A DNA stretch of 64,000 bases from Bacteroidota bacterium (GTDB lineage Bacteria; Bacteroidota; Bacteroidia; Chitinophagales; Chitinophagaceae): NCBI GenBank assembly GCA_029555415.1, contig JAKPSI010000082.1, forward strand, positions 124,001 through 188,000. The letters run 5' to 3'. Shown piece by piece: positions 27,920 through 38,200 of the stretch. The notes below the pieces were generated by a model. That model was not told the origin of the DNA. It saw nothing but the letters and a program-made list of their open reading frames with translations, and did no database searches. The first letter of the stretch is position 1. Every line of letters begins with the position of its first letter. The position numbers and the translations under genes are program-made.

Positions 27920-29692
27920 TCAGGTAGTTTCTGTCCGGCCGTGCTGGCTGAACTGTAACTGGTACAATTTGTAGTAAAACCCTTGTCTTTCAATGAGTTC
28001 CTCGTGAGTTCCCATTTCCAGCAGCTCACCCTTATCCAGCACCAGGATCTTATGGGCCTTGCGGATGGTCGATAAACGGTGGGCGATCACGATCGAAGTC
28101 CGCCCTTTGATCAGTGTATCAATGGCATGCTGGATCAGTAATTCGCTTTCCGTATCCACGGAAGAGGTCGCCTCATCCAGGATCAGAACGGAAGGGTTAT
28201 ATAAAAGGGCCCTGATGAACGACAGTAACTGACGCTGCCCCAGTGAAAGGGTGGCCCCTCTTTCCATGACATTATAGTCGTATCCGCCCGGCAGACGTTC
28301 GATAAAGTCATGCATATCAATGAGTTTGGCGGCTTCTACCACGGCTTCGCGACTGATCTCCGGGTTCCGGAGGGTGATATTATCCATGACCGTTCCGGAA
28401 AACAGGAACACATCCTGCAGCACCACCCCGATATTTTTCCGGAGGGCTTCCAGTTTATAGTCCTTTACCGCTACCCCATCGATCCGGATCACCCCTTTTT
28501 GCGCCTCATACAAACGGTTGAGCAGACTGATGATGGTGGTTTTGCCACTGCCCGTATGCCCTACGATGGCGACGGTTTCGCCCGGCTCGACCGTAAAACT
28601 CAGGTCCTTCAGCACATCCTTTCCTCCGCCATAGGAAAATGAAACATGATCGAATTCGATCTTACCACTGATCTTTTCGGGACCATACGTCCCTTCTTCA
28701 TTCAGGTAATCAGGATTATCCAGCACTTTGAACACCCGCTCACTGGCGATGATCCCCATCTGCAACACATTGAATTTATCTGCGATCACACGCAGGGGGC
28801 GGAACAGCAGGTTCATACAAAGAATAAACGCTACCACGGTGCCCTGCTGACTCTCATGCAGGTGCAACGCTTCTTTGGAAGACCACCAAACGATCAGGCC
28901 GATCGATAATGCCAGTACGATCTCCACCACCGGGAAGAAAACGGAATAGGCGAAGATGGCGCGGACATTGGCATTGCGGTGCTCCTTATTAATGGAGCGG
29001 AACTTTTCAAATTCACGGTCCTCCGCCGCAAATGACTGTACCACCGACATACCGGTAAGATGTTCCTGCACGAAGGCGTTGAGACTGGCTACTGCATTCC
29101 TGACGGTATGAAAGGACCGGTTGATACTTTCTTTGAAATAATAAGTGGCGATGATGATGATCGGGAACGGGATGAGCGCGATGAGTGAAAGCCGCCAGTC
29201 CGTGATGAACATATACACCAGCACACAGATGATCGACAGCAGATCGGCGATGATCGGTACCAGTCCGTCCGAAAAGATATCATTGATCGATTCAATGTCA
29301 TTGATCGTTCTGGTCGTGAGGGTACCGATCGGTGTGGTATCGAACTGAGACAGATTGAGATTGACGATCTTTTTGTATGTGGCCACCCGCATATCGCGCA
29401 CCACGGACTGTCCGAGATAAGCTGTTGTGAAGCTGAAAAGGAAGCGCAGCGCGGATTCCAGCAGGATCAGGCCGATCTGCCAGATCGTGATCCTGACCAC
29501 CATATCCATCATGGAATTGGCGATATACTTGTTCACGGTCAGCTGGATCAGCATGGGCCTTATCGGAGTGACCAGTGCCAGGACGATAGCCAGAACTACG
29601 GACAGATAGAACCGCTTACGGTATGGAGCCGCGAACCCGAACACACGGCGCAGTAAAGCAAAATCGAAAAATGTTTTTTTGGGGGCTGTCAA
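27920..29692 (-). CDS. ABC exporter, fused permease and ATPase (MsbA-like)
   Basis: The 590-residue half-transporter has six transmembrane helices (about residues 20-320), then a nucleotide-binding domain. Walker A is GHTGSGKTT, the signature TLSLGQRQLLSF, Walker B SVLILDEATSSVD and the H-loop IVIAHRLSTI. As a homodimer it would export a lipid or drug; MsbA-like lipid A flipping is possible but not proven. The apparent start is TTG at 29692 (MTAPKKTFFDF), as no ATG precedes the conserved region in frame. It lies just upstream of the atp operon on the same strand but is probably separately transcribed. Confidence 0.88.
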   Translation of the reverse strand: MTAPKKTFFDFALLRRVFGFAAPYRKRFYLSVVLAIVLALVTPIRPMLIQLTVNKYIANSMMDMVVRITIWQIGLILLESALRFLFSFTTAYLGQSVVRDMRVATYKKIVNLNLSQFDTTPIGTLTTRTINDIESINDIFSDGLVPIIADLLSIICVLVYMFITDWRLSLIALIPFPIIIIATYYFKESINRSFHTVRNAVASLNAFVQEHLTGMSVVQSFAAEDREFEKFRSINKEHRNANVRAIFAYSVFFPVVEIVLALSIGLIVWWSSKEALHLHESQQGTVVAFILCMNLLFRPLRVIADKFNVLQMGIIASERVFKVLDNPDYLNEEGTYGPEKISGKIEFDHVSFSYGGGKDVLKDLSFTVEPGETVAIVGHTGSGKTTIISLLNRLYEAQKGVIRIDGVAVKDYKLEALRKNIGVVLQDVFLFSGTVMDNITLRNPEISREAVVEAAKLIDMHDFIERLPGGYDYNVMERGATLSLGQRQLLSFIRALLYNPSVLILDEATSSVDTESELLIQHAIDTLIKGRTSIVIAHRLSTIRKAHKILVLDKGELLEMGTHEELIERQGFYYKLYQLQFSQHGRTETT

Positions 29693-29743
29693 ACGTGAAA
29701 TGGTTGAATCAACAAATGTAACAAGAAGGAAGGGAAAGGAATT

Positions 29744-31966
29744 TTAATTGGCCTTTTCTTCCATCGCCAGCTGATAGGCTTTGATATAAAGTGCCCCCAG
29801 GTTCTTGTAGGGCGGGATGTAATCTTCAAATCCTTCCACCTGCACCATCTTCTCCAGTTCTTTCCAGAAAGGGATCCAGTCGATATTATTTCCGGTCCTC
29901 GTTTTCTCCGTCAGCAACTGGAAGAAGGGCCTGTTCACAGCTGTTTTGCCGATCTGTTTGGAAGCAATGATATGAGCCTCCGGTGCCTTGGCAAGAACAT
30001 CATGGATCAGGTGATAGCCGCCGCAGGAGCCGAGGAACACGATCTTCGAACTCGGGAACATCTGCTGTATCGTGGAATTGGCGTAATAGCTATGGCCACG
30101 GTGTATGGTAATGGTGGGGTACAGTTTATTCTTTTCCAGATACTGACATAATTCCTTCTGCGCGATCTCATCTTCTCCGGTTTCTTCCGGCAATGCACGG
30201 TTGGCGTAGATCGAAACGGGCTTCCCTTTGATGGAACTGATGCAGACCCATTTGTCGGTACCGGTGATCTTCCAGTTGGTGGGACTGAACATACCGGTGA
30301 ATCCGCGGAAAATGCCCTGCCCGTCCTTGTCACCATAAAAGAAAACCTGCATGATCACCCGGCCGCTGTCGTTCAGCAGTGCTTTATACGGCACTTCATA
30401 CACAGGCGGGATGCCGAGTTCTTTGGTGAGATCGATACCCTTGCTGGTATCAGCTGATTGGAACAATTTATTCAGGATGTTATAAATGACGGAACCGCGT
30501 TTATTGGCGTAGAGCATATTCCGCTCATAATTCGCGCGGATATTGGTCAGCATTTCATCCGCTACCGGTTTGATGGTTTCAGCGATACTGGCATAGGAAT
30601 CAGCCACGTCCACTCCATCCTCGGTTCCTTCTGTCCGCTCCAGTTTCCCGACGAATGCTTTCATCAGGATATTGGCAGGATCGGGTTCTTCGGGATCGGT
30701 GCTTTTGGGGAAAGTAGCGAGGAAGCTGCTGAGGGTATTGTAACCCGCGGCCATTTTAATGAATTTGCGGTAGCGGTCGAAACGCAGCAGTTTAAGGAGT
30801 GAGTCGCCGCGGTAATTGACGCGCCGCATCATGAGCGGGTATACTCCTTTTACAAAACTCGAGGTATAGATGATCCCATCCGTACAAACAGCGAGGTAAT
30901 ACAATTCTTCCGCGCTCAGTGACTGGATGATGCGGAAGCGGGTGATGGAATCTTCTTCATGCAGTCCGTTGATGGTGTTCACGAAAACATCACGCGCTTT
31001 GGTTTCCAGTTTGGTGACGAGTGCTGCATATTCATAAGCCGTATCCCTGTTCAGCGCGCGGGCCACATAATCCATATGGGTCCTGACGAGTAAGCGGTAA
31101 TACTGCAGGGAGTCTTCTTTCACGGAATCGATGGATTCGAAAGTCATCTTCCCGCTCACGATATTATCCAGGAAGGGAAAATACTGCTGACCACTTTTGC
31201 TGCGGGCCATCCGGACGACAGAACGAATGAAATCATCATCCACGATATTGCGGATGGTATTGCTCAGTTTATTATTCGCAGCTGCATAATCATACAACTG
31301 GCGCGGGTAGCGCCTTGCAACGATCCTCACCAGACTATCCGCAAATGGAACATCCGGATTTTCTTTCAGGATCAGGAAGGTCTGATCCGGATGCATCAGA
31401 CAAAATTTAAGGACCAGTTCATCTTTGGCTGCTTTGATGCCGGGGTTCTCATCAAACCCTCCGGAACGAACAACAGGTGTGGCGAGATCGTATGGTATCT
31501 GACGGATAAAGTCCGCAATGGACTGGCCCGTTTTATCCATCTCCATACAGCGTTCATACACCGACAGGGTCATAGGAAGATTGATGGGCTGAAAAGTATG
31601 CTGTGTCCAACCACGTTGTAACTGCTGGAATAATCCGCGCAGTCCTTTTAAATAGTAGATCCTTTTGGTATGGGTGAGCAATGTATCCTTTTCGATGCGG
31701 TATTGCAGCCAGTCGGTGCGCAGGGTGATGGTCTGGGTGACCATATAGTTGATCTCCGGATCGTCGGAAATGGTCAGCTTATTATCATTTTTCCCGTCCC
31801 AGTTCAGGATGTTCTTCTGCTCTTCATCCACATAACCATGGAAAAGCTGGCGGGTGATCGGGGGTGTGAATTTCTTTAATATGAGGGTATCGATCTGGGC
31901 ATACAGCCCCGGGCTGAGGCTGCAGTAAAATAAGAGAAGGAAAAGGTATCTGCTGTTTCTATTCAT
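29744..31966 (-). CDS. Secreted 740-residue protein of unknown function with a possible His/Cys dyad
   Basis: The protein has a signal peptide (cleavage near GLYAQ, residue 24) and no further membrane segment. Most of it is alpha-helical and unrecognised. Near the C-terminus, TITIHRGHSYY (about 618-628) and IVFLGSCGGYHL (about 642-653) resemble the His-Gly and hydrophobic-strand-then-Cys motifs of clan CD/CHAT-type cysteine peptidases, with His625 and Cys648 as candidates. The 23-residue spacing is shorter than usual. It stands between the ABC exporter and the divergent two-component genes and shows no Pho-like repeats upstream. Confidence 0.6.
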   Translation of the reverse strand: MNRNSRYLFLLLFYCSLSPGLYAQIDTLILKKFTPPITRQLFHGYVDEEQKNILNWDGKNDNKLTISDDPEINYMVTQTITLRTDWLQYRIEKDTLLTHTKRIYYLKGLRGLFQQLQRGWTQHTFQPINLPMTLSVYERCMEMDKTGQSIADFIRQIPYDLATPVVRSGGFDENPGIKAAKDELVLKFCLMHPDQTFLILKENPDVPFADSLVRIVARRYPRQLYDYAAANNKLSNTIRNIVDDDFIRSVVRMARSKSGQQYFPFLDNIVSGKMTFESIDSVKEDSLQYYRLLVRTHMDYVARALNRDTAYEYAALVTKLETKARDVFVNTINGLHEEDSITRFRIIQSLSAEELYYLAVCTDGIIYTSSFVKGVYPLMMRRVNYRGDSLLKLLRFDRYRKFIKMAAGYNTLSSFLATFPKSTDPEEPDPANILMKAFVGKLERTEGTEDGVDVADSYASIAETIKPVADEMLTNIRANYERNMLYANKRGSVIYNILNKLFQSADTSKGIDLTKELGIPPVYEVPYKALLNDSGRVIMQVFFYGDKDGQGIFRGFTGMFSPTNWKITGTDKWVCISSIKGKPVSIYANRALPEETGEDEIAQKELCQYLEKNKLYPTITIHRGHSYYANSTIQQMFPSSKIVFLGSCGGYHLIHDVLAKAPEAHIIASKQIGKTAVNRPFFQLLTEKTRTGNNIDWIPFWKELEKMVQVEGFEDYIPPYKNLGALYIKAYQLAMEEKAN

Positions 31967-32081
31967 GAGGATCAGTATACAAAGGTAATATACGCTTTGA
32001 AATTGAGCGAATTAAGCGTTCACCCCAGTACAGACGGGCGCGGCGGGCAAAAAGTGGCAGGGACGGCACGGGCGGCATGGT

Positions 32082-32114
32082 ATTAATTAATCATTAACTG
32101 TATGTAAACCGGAC
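32082..32114 (+). promoter_or_regulatory. Pho-box-like 11-bp repeats upstream of the response regulator
   Basis: Three units at 11-bp spacing start ATTAA (32082), ATTAA (32093) and GTAAA (32104), ending 57 bp before the start codon. They suggest autoregulation of the two-component operon, as known for phoBR in enterobacteria. Confidence 0.5.
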
Positions 32115-32171
32115 AGTGGATATTTCAGAAGCCCGTCAATTCGGATTAGGTTTGCGCAAAATTCCCCTGCA

Positions 32172-32855
32172 ATGGAAACCACCACCCGAAAGGTGCTGAT
32201 CGCTGACGATGAACCGGATATCCTCGAGATCCTGAAATACAACCTGGCCCATGAAGGGTATGAAGTGTTCACGGCCAAGGATGGGGATGATGCGCTTGAA
32301 AAAGCGAAACGTTTTTTACCGGATCTGATCGTACTGGACATGATGATGCCCCGCAAAACAGGTGTGGAAGTATGCCAGCTGCTGAGGGCTCAACCCGCGT
32401 TCCGTGAAACCCTGATCATATTCCTCACTGCGGTCAATGATGAGACCACCCAGATCAAAGGCCTGGAGACAGGTGCTGATGATTATCTCAATAAACCGGT
32501 CAGTCCGCGGGTATTCGTTTCCCGCGTCAATGCCCTTTTCCGGAGGCTGAATAAAAACGAAGTAAAGGCGATCAAGATCGATAATATCACGATCGATCCG
32601 GAACGATTCATGGTGCAGGTGGATGGCATCGATATCATTTTGGCCAAGAAAGAGTTTGAATTATTACACCTGCTTGCCCAAAAGCCAGGCCGCGTTTATC
32701 TCCGTAATGAGATCCTGAATCAGGTATGGGGTAATGAAGTGATCGTGGGCGACCGCACCATCGACGTACACATCCGCAAGATCCGCCAGAAACTTGGCAT
32801 TGATTGTATCACGACTGTGAAGGGCGTGGGATATAAGTTTGAACTTGGGAACTAA
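32172..32855 (+). CDS. PhoB-like response regulator (OmpR family)
   Basis: The 227-residue regulator has a receiver domain with the acidic pocket near ADDEPD, the phosphoacceptor aspartate in LIVLDMMMPRKTG (about residue 56) and the lysine in DDYLNKPVSP. The C-terminal winged helix includes KEFELLHLLAQKPGRVY and VGDRTIDVHIRKIRQKLG. The sequence alone only says OmpR/PhoB family. The PhoB assignment rests on its PhoR-like kinase partner, the adjacent phosphatase-like gene and the tandem 11-bp repeats upstream of itself and of many phosphorus genes nearby. Confidence 0.85.
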   Translation: METTTRKVLIADDEPDILEILKYNLAHEGYEVFTAKDGDDALEKAKRFLPDLIVLDMMMPRKTGVEVCQLLRAQPAFRETLIIFLTAVNDETTQIKGLETGADDYLNKPVSPRVFVSRVNALFRRLNKNEVKAIKIDNITIDPERFMVQVDGIDIILAKKEFELLHLLAQKPGRVYLRNEILNQVWGNEVIVGDRTIDVHIRKIRQKLGIDCITTVKGVGYKFELGN

Positions 32856-32941
32856 CGTATAGCTGCTAGCTATCAGCTGACACCTATTACCTCTTTCCCA
32901 TTTTCCTTTATCCATTATCAATTCTCCACTAACTTACAGAC

Positions 32942-34009
32942 ATGTTCGAAACCAAAAATCTCTCCCCGCGTCAGCTTTCCTGGCTTACGGCGCTGAGCCT
33001 GTCGGTTCCGATCAGTCTTGTAATATTTCTGATCGAAAAAAGCTGGTATTGGGCAGTTGGGTCATTTCTGGTGATCCTGCTGGGTAGTTACCTGCTGGTA
33101 TTTTTCGTACTGGAGCGTTTCATTTACCGGAAGATCAAACTCATTTATAAATTCATCTACCAGACAAAGGCGACAAAGCAGGAAGAGACCTATTATAAAT
33201 ATGTATTGCCGCGCAAGGGCATTGATGATGTACGGGAAGAAGTGGAGGCATGGGCGGAAGAAAAGAAACAGGAGATCGAGTTACTGCGGCATAATGAGCA
33301 ATTCCGGCGGGAATTCCTGCAGAATCTCTCTCATGAATTCAAGACCCCTGTGTTTTCCATACAAGGTTATATCGATACGTTACTGAGCGGCGCGATGAAT
33401 AACCCTGAAACGAATAAAAAGTTCCTGGAAAAAGCCTCGAAAAATGTTGACCGTCTAACGAATCTGCTGAACGACCTGGATGAGATATCCCGGCTTGAAA
33501 GAGGGGAATTGGTCCTGATGAGGCAGTTATTCGTCATACAGGACATCATCAAGGATGTATTCGACAGTTTATCCTCCAGAGCAGAAACCCTTCAGATCAC
33601 CTGCAGTATCAAGAAGGGATGTGAGTCACCATTGACCGCCTTCGCAGATAAGGAGAAGATCCGTCAGGTTTTACATAATCTGGTGGAGAACTCGATAAAG
33701 TATGGTAAAAAAGGTGGTTCAATAGTAGCCAGTATCTATAAAACGGATGATAAACACTTGTTGGTGGAGATCAGTGATGACGGAATGGGTATTTCTGAAA
33801 AATACCTGCCCCGCATTTTTGAAAGATTCTACAGAACTGAAGAAGGCAGGAGCATTGATATAACGGGTACCGGACTCGGACTTGCGATCTGCAAACACAT
33901 CATTGAAGCACATAATCAAACGATCCATGTGCGCAGCACAGAACATATCGGCACAACGATCGGGTTCACTTTAGACAAATCAAGAGAAACGCTTCCCCCT
34001 ACCAAATGA
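32942..34009 (+). CDS. PhoR-like sensor histidine kinase
   Basis: This 355-residue kinase has two N-terminal transmembrane helices with only a few residues between them (about 15-60), so it has no real periplasmic sensor domain, like PhoR. The H-box is NLSHEFKTPVFSIQGY, followed by N-box LVENSIKYGKKGG, G1 DDGMGISEKYLPRIFERFYR and G2 GTGLGLAICKHI. It follows the response regulator by 86 bp. A kinase with so short a loop probably reads phosphate status through a partner. The 3' end overlaps the convergent hydrolase gene by 11 bp. Confidence 0.88.
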   Translation: MFETKNLSPRQLSWLTALSLSVPISLVIFLIEKSWYWAVGSFLVILLGSYLLVFFVLERFIYRKIKLIYKFIYQTKATKQEETYYKYVLPRKGIDDVREEVEAWAEEKKQEIELLRHNEQFRREFLQNLSHEFKTPVFSIQGYIDTLLSGAMNNPETNKKFLEKASKNVDRLTNLLNDLDEISRLERGELVLMRQLFVIQDIIKDVFDSLSSRAETLQITCSIKKGCESPLTAFADKEKIRQVLHNLVENSIKYGKKGGSIVASIYKTDDKHLLVEISDDGMGISEKYLPRIFERFYRTEEGRSIDITGTGLGLAICKHIIEAHNQTIHVRSTEHIGTTIGFTLDKSRETLPPTK

Positions 34010-35093
34010 CCACTTCATCCCCTTTTAGTTTCTGATTTTCGAATTTCACTCCTACCATTTGCGTGATCAGTGACGCCAGTTGCATCTGATAATGCTGTTC
34101 TTTTTCTTTTATCTCGCCAAGCGGGTTGATCCCCGGGCCCAGAACAGCGAACCAGGACTGTGAAGATCCGTTTACAAATTCATTGTGTGAGGTCCATTTG
34201 CTTTTCTGACCCCGGCCGTGATCCGTGGTAATGATGAAGGTGGTGTTATCCTTATAACCCGGCGTACTTTGAACCCAGTGCCACAGGTCTGCGATCATCT
34301 GATCCACTTTCGTTGCCTGAGAAAGATACAGGTCATAGCGGCCCTGGTGGGCGAATTCATCAGTTTCACCGAGACCGAGGAACATCACCCTTGGCTTATT
34401 GGACTGCAGGTAAGATTTTGCGGCAACAAACGTCAGCGCATCATAACGCGTACCGCTTTTTTCAAGAAAGGGTGCATCCTGAACCTCATTGAGCATGGAT
34501 GTTTCCGGTGAAGGTCCTGCCACTTTCTCATACCCTGCATTAATGGGTATGCCACTTCTTTTTCTGTTCAGTATATATGGAAATACATCCCAGGAGGCGA
34601 AAGCAGCAACTTTATCATGGAATCCGGGTTGACCCTGAAGATACTCGAGTACTGTTTCATTAGGGTTGTCGATCTTTTCGTTGCCCTTGACCGACGGGTC
34701 CGGGTTTCCGGTGAGCAATTCATTATAACTGGGATAAGAGATCGAGAAAAGGTTGGCGGTATTGACCTTATTACTGTATGAACGATTGCCATACAACTGA
34801 CCTTTTGAAGCAATGACGTTCCAGAAGAAGGGCATCAGTCTTTTTCTCCTTTCTTCGGCAGACGAAGACCAGTACATGGATTTCATGGTTCCGGTATCCG
34901 GCGTGAAACGCTCAGCGTTGATGAGAGCGGAGTCTGCTCCGCTGAACAGCTCCTGCCAGCGGAATCCATCGGTGGTGATAATGATGATGTTCCTTGCCGG
35001 AACAGGGTCTTTCTTTAACCCGGAAAATTCCTGTGTTGGTACTTGCTGCTGCAGGAATGCAAGCAGGAAAAGTGATACCAGGGTATTTTTCAT
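33999..35093 (-). CDS. Alkaline-phosphatase-superfamily hydrolase, paralogue 1
   Basis: The 364-residue precursor has a Sec signal peptide. Superfamily motifs are TTDGFRWQELF (about 40-50), SYPSYNELLTG (119-129, where the serine may be the nucleophile, in the place of Thr in NPP-type enzymes), GETDEFAHQG and TTDHGRG. The last two supply Asp and His ligands for two zinc ions. It should hydrolyse phosphate or phosphonate esters in the periplasm or at the cell surface. It closely resembles the protein at 42006-43082. Four 11-bp Pho-like repeats lie 33-76 bp upstream, and it is convergent with the PhoR-like kinase. Confidence 0.8.
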   Translation of the reverse strand: MKNTLVSLFLLAFLQQQVPTQEFSGLKKDPVPARNIIIITTDGFRWQELFSGADSALINAERFTPDTGTMKSMYWSSSAEERRKRLMPFFWNVIASKGQLYGNRSYSNKVNTANLFSISYPSYNELLTGNPDPSVKGNEKIDNPNETVLEYLQGQPGFHDKVAAFASWDVFPYILNRKRSGIPINAGYEKVAGPSPETSMLNEVQDAPFLEKSGTRYDALTFVAAKSYLQSNKPRVMFLGLGETDEFAHQGRYDLYLSQATKVDQMIADLWHWVQSTPGYKDNTTFIITTDHGRGQKSKWTSHNEFVNGSSQSWFAVLGPGINPLGEIKEKEQHYQMQLASLITQMVGVKFENQKLKGDEVVIW

Positions 35094-35125
35094 GTGTAAC
35101 GGTTTTGCAAAGAAAGCAACCGCAT

Positions 35126-35169
35126 ATCACCGCATCATTACGCCGTTATTAAGCAATCATTATGATACG
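35126..35169 (-). promoter_or_regulatory. Four Pho-box-like 11-bp repeats upstream of hydrolase paralogue 1
   Basis: Units start ATCAC (35126), ATTAC (35137), ATTAA (35148) and ATTAT (35159), exactly 11 bp apart. On the coding (minus) strand each reads as a TAAT/TGAT head. The array ends 33 bp before the start codon, where an activator would contact RNA polymerase. Confidence 0.65.
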
Positions 35170-35172
35170 GGC

Positions 35173-35205
35173 AAAAAAAAGCCATCCCGGCTGCTACGGG
35201 ATGGC
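35173..35205 (-). terminator. Intrinsic terminator of the TonB receptor gene 35237-38530
   Basis: GCCATCCCG (35181-35189) pairs with CGGGATGGC (35197-35205) around a seven-base loop. An A8 run at 35173-35180 gives a U-tract on the minus strand. It separates the receptor from the hydrolase downstream and directly abuts the Pho-like repeats. Confidence 0.9.
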
Positions 35206-35236
35206 GGTGTAACTAATCGACTGCTTATGAGAAAAA

Positions 35237-38200
35237 TCAGTTGAACAGATAACGGATACCTAATTGACCCTGCCAGCGGGAGAAAATGCTGGTGTTATCC
35301 TGATAACTGTTCACGAAGGGTATTTGATTGGCTGCATCCTGATAAAGGAAAGAATAACGGGGTTTGCCGACATTCGGATCAGCAATATTCGTTACCAGTC
35401 CTTCATATTTCAGGAAGGAAGTTGTACTGAAGCTTTTTGCAACACCCCAGTTACGGTTCAGCATATTACCCAGGTTGATCACATCGAATGAAACACGCAA
35501 GGTGTGTTTTTCCTTGCCTGTTTTCAGGTAAAAGTCCTGGGTCACATTCAGATCAAGGTGTTTGAAATAAGGCAGTACCGCTGCGTTGCGCTGAGCGATC
35601 TCACCGCGGTGTTTGCTCAGATACGGGTCCTGATTGATGAAATTATTCAACTGGTTCCACATTATTGCAGCGGTGCGGGTATCCGTGATCGTACCGCCGC
35701 CTGTATTTACCGGAACAAGAACGATCTCACCGGTTCCGCCTGCAACATTCTTCGGAATATAGATCAGGTCATTATTTCCGCCTGTTCCATCATTATTGGC
35801 ATCACCACTATAAGTGAAAGATCCTGTCCCTGCCGGGGCTGCTTCAAAAACCAGCCCAATTGATGTGGCGTAGTGCTTACCATATTCGATCCTGTAAGAA
35901 GCCTGCGCAATGATCCTGTTAGGCTGATAGTAGTTGGAATAGCCCAGCTGCGCAGCATTGGGGTCACCGGAAACGGGGCGATCCCTCCACATGCTAGCTG
36001 CGATCGATCCGCCGTCATTCAGACTTTTTGATCTGCTGTTGGTATAAGCGATGCTGGTGTAAAGATTCTTGAATGTTTTTTGCAACTGGAGGGTGAAGAA
36101 GTAAGAGTTCCCTTTGTTGTAATTCTTCATCAGGATCGCGTTCGTGATATTCGGGTTGGTCACGGTTGCACCACCCGCACCACTGTAGATCTTAGTGGAA
36201 GAATAACGGATACGACCATCAGGGCCAACGAATGCTGCACCTGTCGAAGGCAGGTTCACATTCTCGAAATTCACAGCATTCAGATCTTTGGAAAAGCTGA
36301 ATTCCGCACTGACCACGAAATCACGGGGCAGTTTCTGATCCACCGCAATGCTGGTTTTCAGCACCTGGGGATATTTGAACCCTTTATCAGTGAACACCAG
36401 ATTATATGTAGTTGGTGTTGTGCCGGATGCCGGGCGGTAAGCGTTGATATCAGATTTGAAGACATAGGGAAGTCCAGTAGCGGGATTGATCGTATTGCTG
36501 AATGAACCGAACTGTACGCCATTGTTGCTGGCCTGGTTACTGATCCAAACAAAAGGCGGAGGACCGGAGAACGATCCGATACCACCACGCACCTGTGTTT
36601 TCTGATTGCTGAATACATCCCAGTTGAAACCCAGGCGGGGAGAGAACAATGCATTATTGCCGGGCTTAGCGCCTACATCATATTTTTTACCATCGCGGAA
36701 GGTCAGGTTGATGACATTCGGATTGGCATCGAATTTATTCTGGAATACAGGGATATCAAGACGGAAGCCATAGGTCAGGTTGAAATTATCTTTCACCCTC
36801 CATTTGTCCTGTGCGAAGAAACCATATTCCGTTGCGCCGATTTTGGCGAAGGGAAAGGAACCATCTTTGGTCAGCGAGTACTGCAACGCGTAGCTTTTAG
36901 CATTGGCGGTACCGTTGTTCACACTATTATAAAAATCCGTGAAGCTGTTGAAGATATATGCGCCTTCATAGTTAGGAGCGAATCCATTCTTGAAATCCTT
37001 TTTATAGATCTGGAATCCGCCGGTCAGTTCATGCTGACCAGTTGCATACGTGAAGATATCGCTGATCTGGAAAATGTTCGTGTTCAGTACATTATTATAC
37101 GTGAAAGGCTCATATCCAAAAGAAGTATAGGTCTGCCCCTGAGGGTTCAGGATATCTACCAGCGGGAAGTCGCCACCGGCAAGGGATGCGCGGAAGTCCC
37201 TCAGCGCCGTATATCCGATCTGGAACTTATTGGAAGCCTTGTTACTGATACGTGAGTTCAACTCGCCGATCAGGATATTGAAGTTGTTGTTGATCGTGTA
37301 GCCACTGCCACTGAAGGGAAGTCCCACATTGCTGGGTTGCCTGTTCCCATTGGGTGCACCACTGTTACTGGCTGCAATATCCCGGAAGGATTTCAGGTAA
37401 TTGTATTTTAAAGTGAATTTATTGGAAGGATTGATGTTCCAGTCAAACCTTACTGTGATCTTATCACTTTGTGTTCGGTAGTTATAACCCTGATACTGAC
37501 CCGGATTATAATTGAATTTCTGGATCAGGAAATCTTTCAGTTTATCGAGCGTATCCGCAACGGCCTGAGAGATGACCCCGGGGACAGCCGTTTGACCTGG
37601 TTTATTCGCAACCAGACTGGTTGCGGGCTGGCTGATCCTTTCCTGTTCACCACTGATGAAAAAGAAGAGTTTATTCTTAATGATCGGGCCGCCAACTGAT
37701 ACACCGCGGAGGTTATAATCGAAAACAGGTTTCGGGATCGTATTGGTGTGTACATTGTACCCCTGCAGACCGGGGCTGCGCATGTAAGTGTATACAGAAC
37801 CTTTGACCAGGTTGGTACCACTGCGGGTAACGGAGTTGATACCGGCACCGGAGAAACCGCCCTGGCGTACATCATACGGAGCGATGTTCACCTGGATCTG
37901 TTCGATCGCATCCAAACTGATCGGCTGTGAACTCGTTTGTCCGCCTAAAACACTTGAAAGACCGAAAGCGTTATTGAAATTCGCTCCATCAACGGTAACA
38001 TTATTATAGGCACCGTTCCTGCCACCAAAACTGAGACCGTTAGAAGAAGGGGCCAGTTTCGTAAAGTCCTGTAATGAACGGTTGATGGTCGGGAGACGTT
38101 CCAGTTGTGTTCTGTTGATGATCTCCTGACTGCCGGTACGACTGGAGTTGAAGATCCTGTCGCGACGCGAAGTAGTGAGCACCACATTCTCCAGTAATTT

